A stretch of DNA of 64,000 bases from Blastococcus aggregatus (GTDB taxonomy: Bacteria; Actinomycetota; Actinomycetes; Mycobacteriales; Geodermatophilaceae): assembly GCF_900221005.1 (NCBI RefSeq), contig NZ_OBQI01000007.1, positions 124,001-188,000 of the forward strand, given 5' to 3'. A program made the position numbers and the translations under genes. Below, piece by piece: positions 63,501 to 64,000 of the stretch (position 1 is the stretch's first letter; the number at the start of each line of letters is the position of its first letter). The notes under the pieces are model-generated. The model did not search any database, was not told the DNA's origin, and was given only the letters and a program-made list of their open reading frames with translations.

Positions 63501-64000
63501 GTGCCGGTTGACCCGCACATCGCCGCCGTCCTCAGCATGCTTGACCAGGCGGGCATGCCCCCCATGTACGAGGGGACCGCAGAGGCCGGGCGCGACCAGT
63601 ACCTCGCGCTCACCCACGGCTCCCGGGCGCCCGAACACGTCGTCCAGGTCGGGAGCAGTGAGGACCGCACGGTGCCCGGCAGCGAGGGTGACCTCAAGGC
63701 GCGCGTCTACCGCCCCGAAGGCGAGGGCCCTTTCCCCACGGTGATCTTCTTCCACGGTGGGGGCTGGGTCATCGGTGACCTCGACACCCACGACAACATG
63801 GCCCGCAACGTCTGCAAGGGCAGCAGCGCCGTCGTGGTGTCCGTGGACTACCGGCTCGCGCCGGAGCACCCCTTCCCCGCCGCAGCGGACGACGCGGTGG
63901 CCTCCGCCCGTTGGATCGCCCAGCATCTCGACGAGTTCGGCGGAGACCAGCGGCTGGGTCTCGTCGGGGACAGCGCCGGCGGCAACCTCGCGGCTGTCGT
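63501..64000 (+). CDS. alpha/beta hydrolase (HSL-type esterase), 3' end outside window
   Basis: GTG 63501 has a good AAGGAG ribosome-binding site at 63489-63494. The visible 166 residues carry the oxyanion-hole motif FFHGGGWVIGD near 85-95, VSVDYRLAPEHPFPAA near 113-128, and the nucleophile elbow GDSAGGN near 157-163. This is the hormone-sensitive-lipase family pattern. The catalytic Asp and His would lie past the right edge. Its position after a Baeyer-Villiger monooxygenase suggests it hydrolyses the ester product. Confidence 0.9.
   Translation, partial: MPVDPHIAAVLSMLDQAGMPPMYEGTAEAGRDQYLALTHGSRAPEHVVQVGSSEDRTVPGSEGDLKARVYRPEGEGPFPTVIFFHGGGWVIGDLDTHDNMARNVCKGSSAVVVSVDYRLAPEHPFPAAADDAVASARWIAQHLDEFGGDQRLGLVGDSAGGNLAAV

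Overview
The window is high-GC DNA from an actinobacterium, most likely of the family Geodermatophilaceae (Blastococcus, Geodermatophilus or relatives). The best evidence is a formate dehydrogenase alpha gene with an in-frame TAG, not TGA, at the selenocysteine position. UAG-encoded selenocysteine has been reported in exactly Geodermatophilus and Blastococcus. Extensive four-base overlaps between genes (ATGA, GTGA, TTGA), frequent GTG starts and GC-rich third codon positions fit the same group.

Layout. (1) 1-2.7 kb: a partial gene, two small or unknown genes, and an IS1380-family transposase remnant that runs into a decayed thioesterase. (2) 2.7-9.4 kb: a respiratory formate dehydrogenase operon (Sec-containing alpha, Fe-S beta, NrfD-like membrane subunit) followed by an OFA-family (oxalate/formate type) transporter. 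(3) 9.4-13.9 kb: accessory genes, mostly leftward: zinc-ribbon protein, NYN nuclease, Nudix hydrolase, TIR-domain protein, and a PD-(D/E)XK-type protein whose gene carries an uninterrupted run of 32 G. (4) 14.0-27.3 kb: a compact conjugation operon of actinobacterial type (regulator, ParA-like protein, small membrane proteins, TrbL/VirB6-like, SCO6880-family, VirB4-like ATPase, M23 cell-wall hydrolase, VirD4-like coupling ATPase), preceded by GTCACCCC repeats and closed by a terminator hairpin. (5) 27.4-36 kb: defence-type cargo: Abi-like protein, a small protein plus SMC-like ATPase with zinc hook, a HEPN/zinc-ribbon protein, and an Mrr-nuclease/NACHT STAND protein. (6) 36.3-41.9 kb: a giant MobF relaxase-helicase-primase with a candidate oriT inverted repeat just upstream. 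(7) 42-53.5 kb: a second defence block: a QxK-type nuclease-like protein, an ImmA/XRE regulatory pair divergent from a ubiquitin-like conjugation locus (two tiny proteins, an E2-E1 fusion, a JAMM protease), and a frameshifted type ISP restriction-modification enzyme. (8) 53.5-54.3 kb: non-coding DNA with the 3' half of a tRNA-Gly(UCC), an attachment-site scar. (9) 54.4-64 kb: probable core chromosome: GGDEF/EAL protein, MarR regulator with DHA2 exporter, two related small membrane proteins, AraC regulator, Baeyer-Villiger-type monooxygenase and a truncated alpha/beta hydrolase.

How it fits together. The stretch from about 9.4 or 14 kb to 53.8 kb reads as an integrative conjugative element loaded with phage-defence genes, but I see no integrase, so its ends are uncertain. 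The two most interesting points are the UAG selenocysteine codon with a SECIS-like hairpin, and the E2-E1/JAMM locus. That locus has no recognisable ubiquitin-like protein or CD-NTase. Instead it has a 49-residue proline-rich protein ending in Gly, translationally coupled to the E1-E2 gene. Several frameshifts sit in G or C runs and may be sequencing errors.
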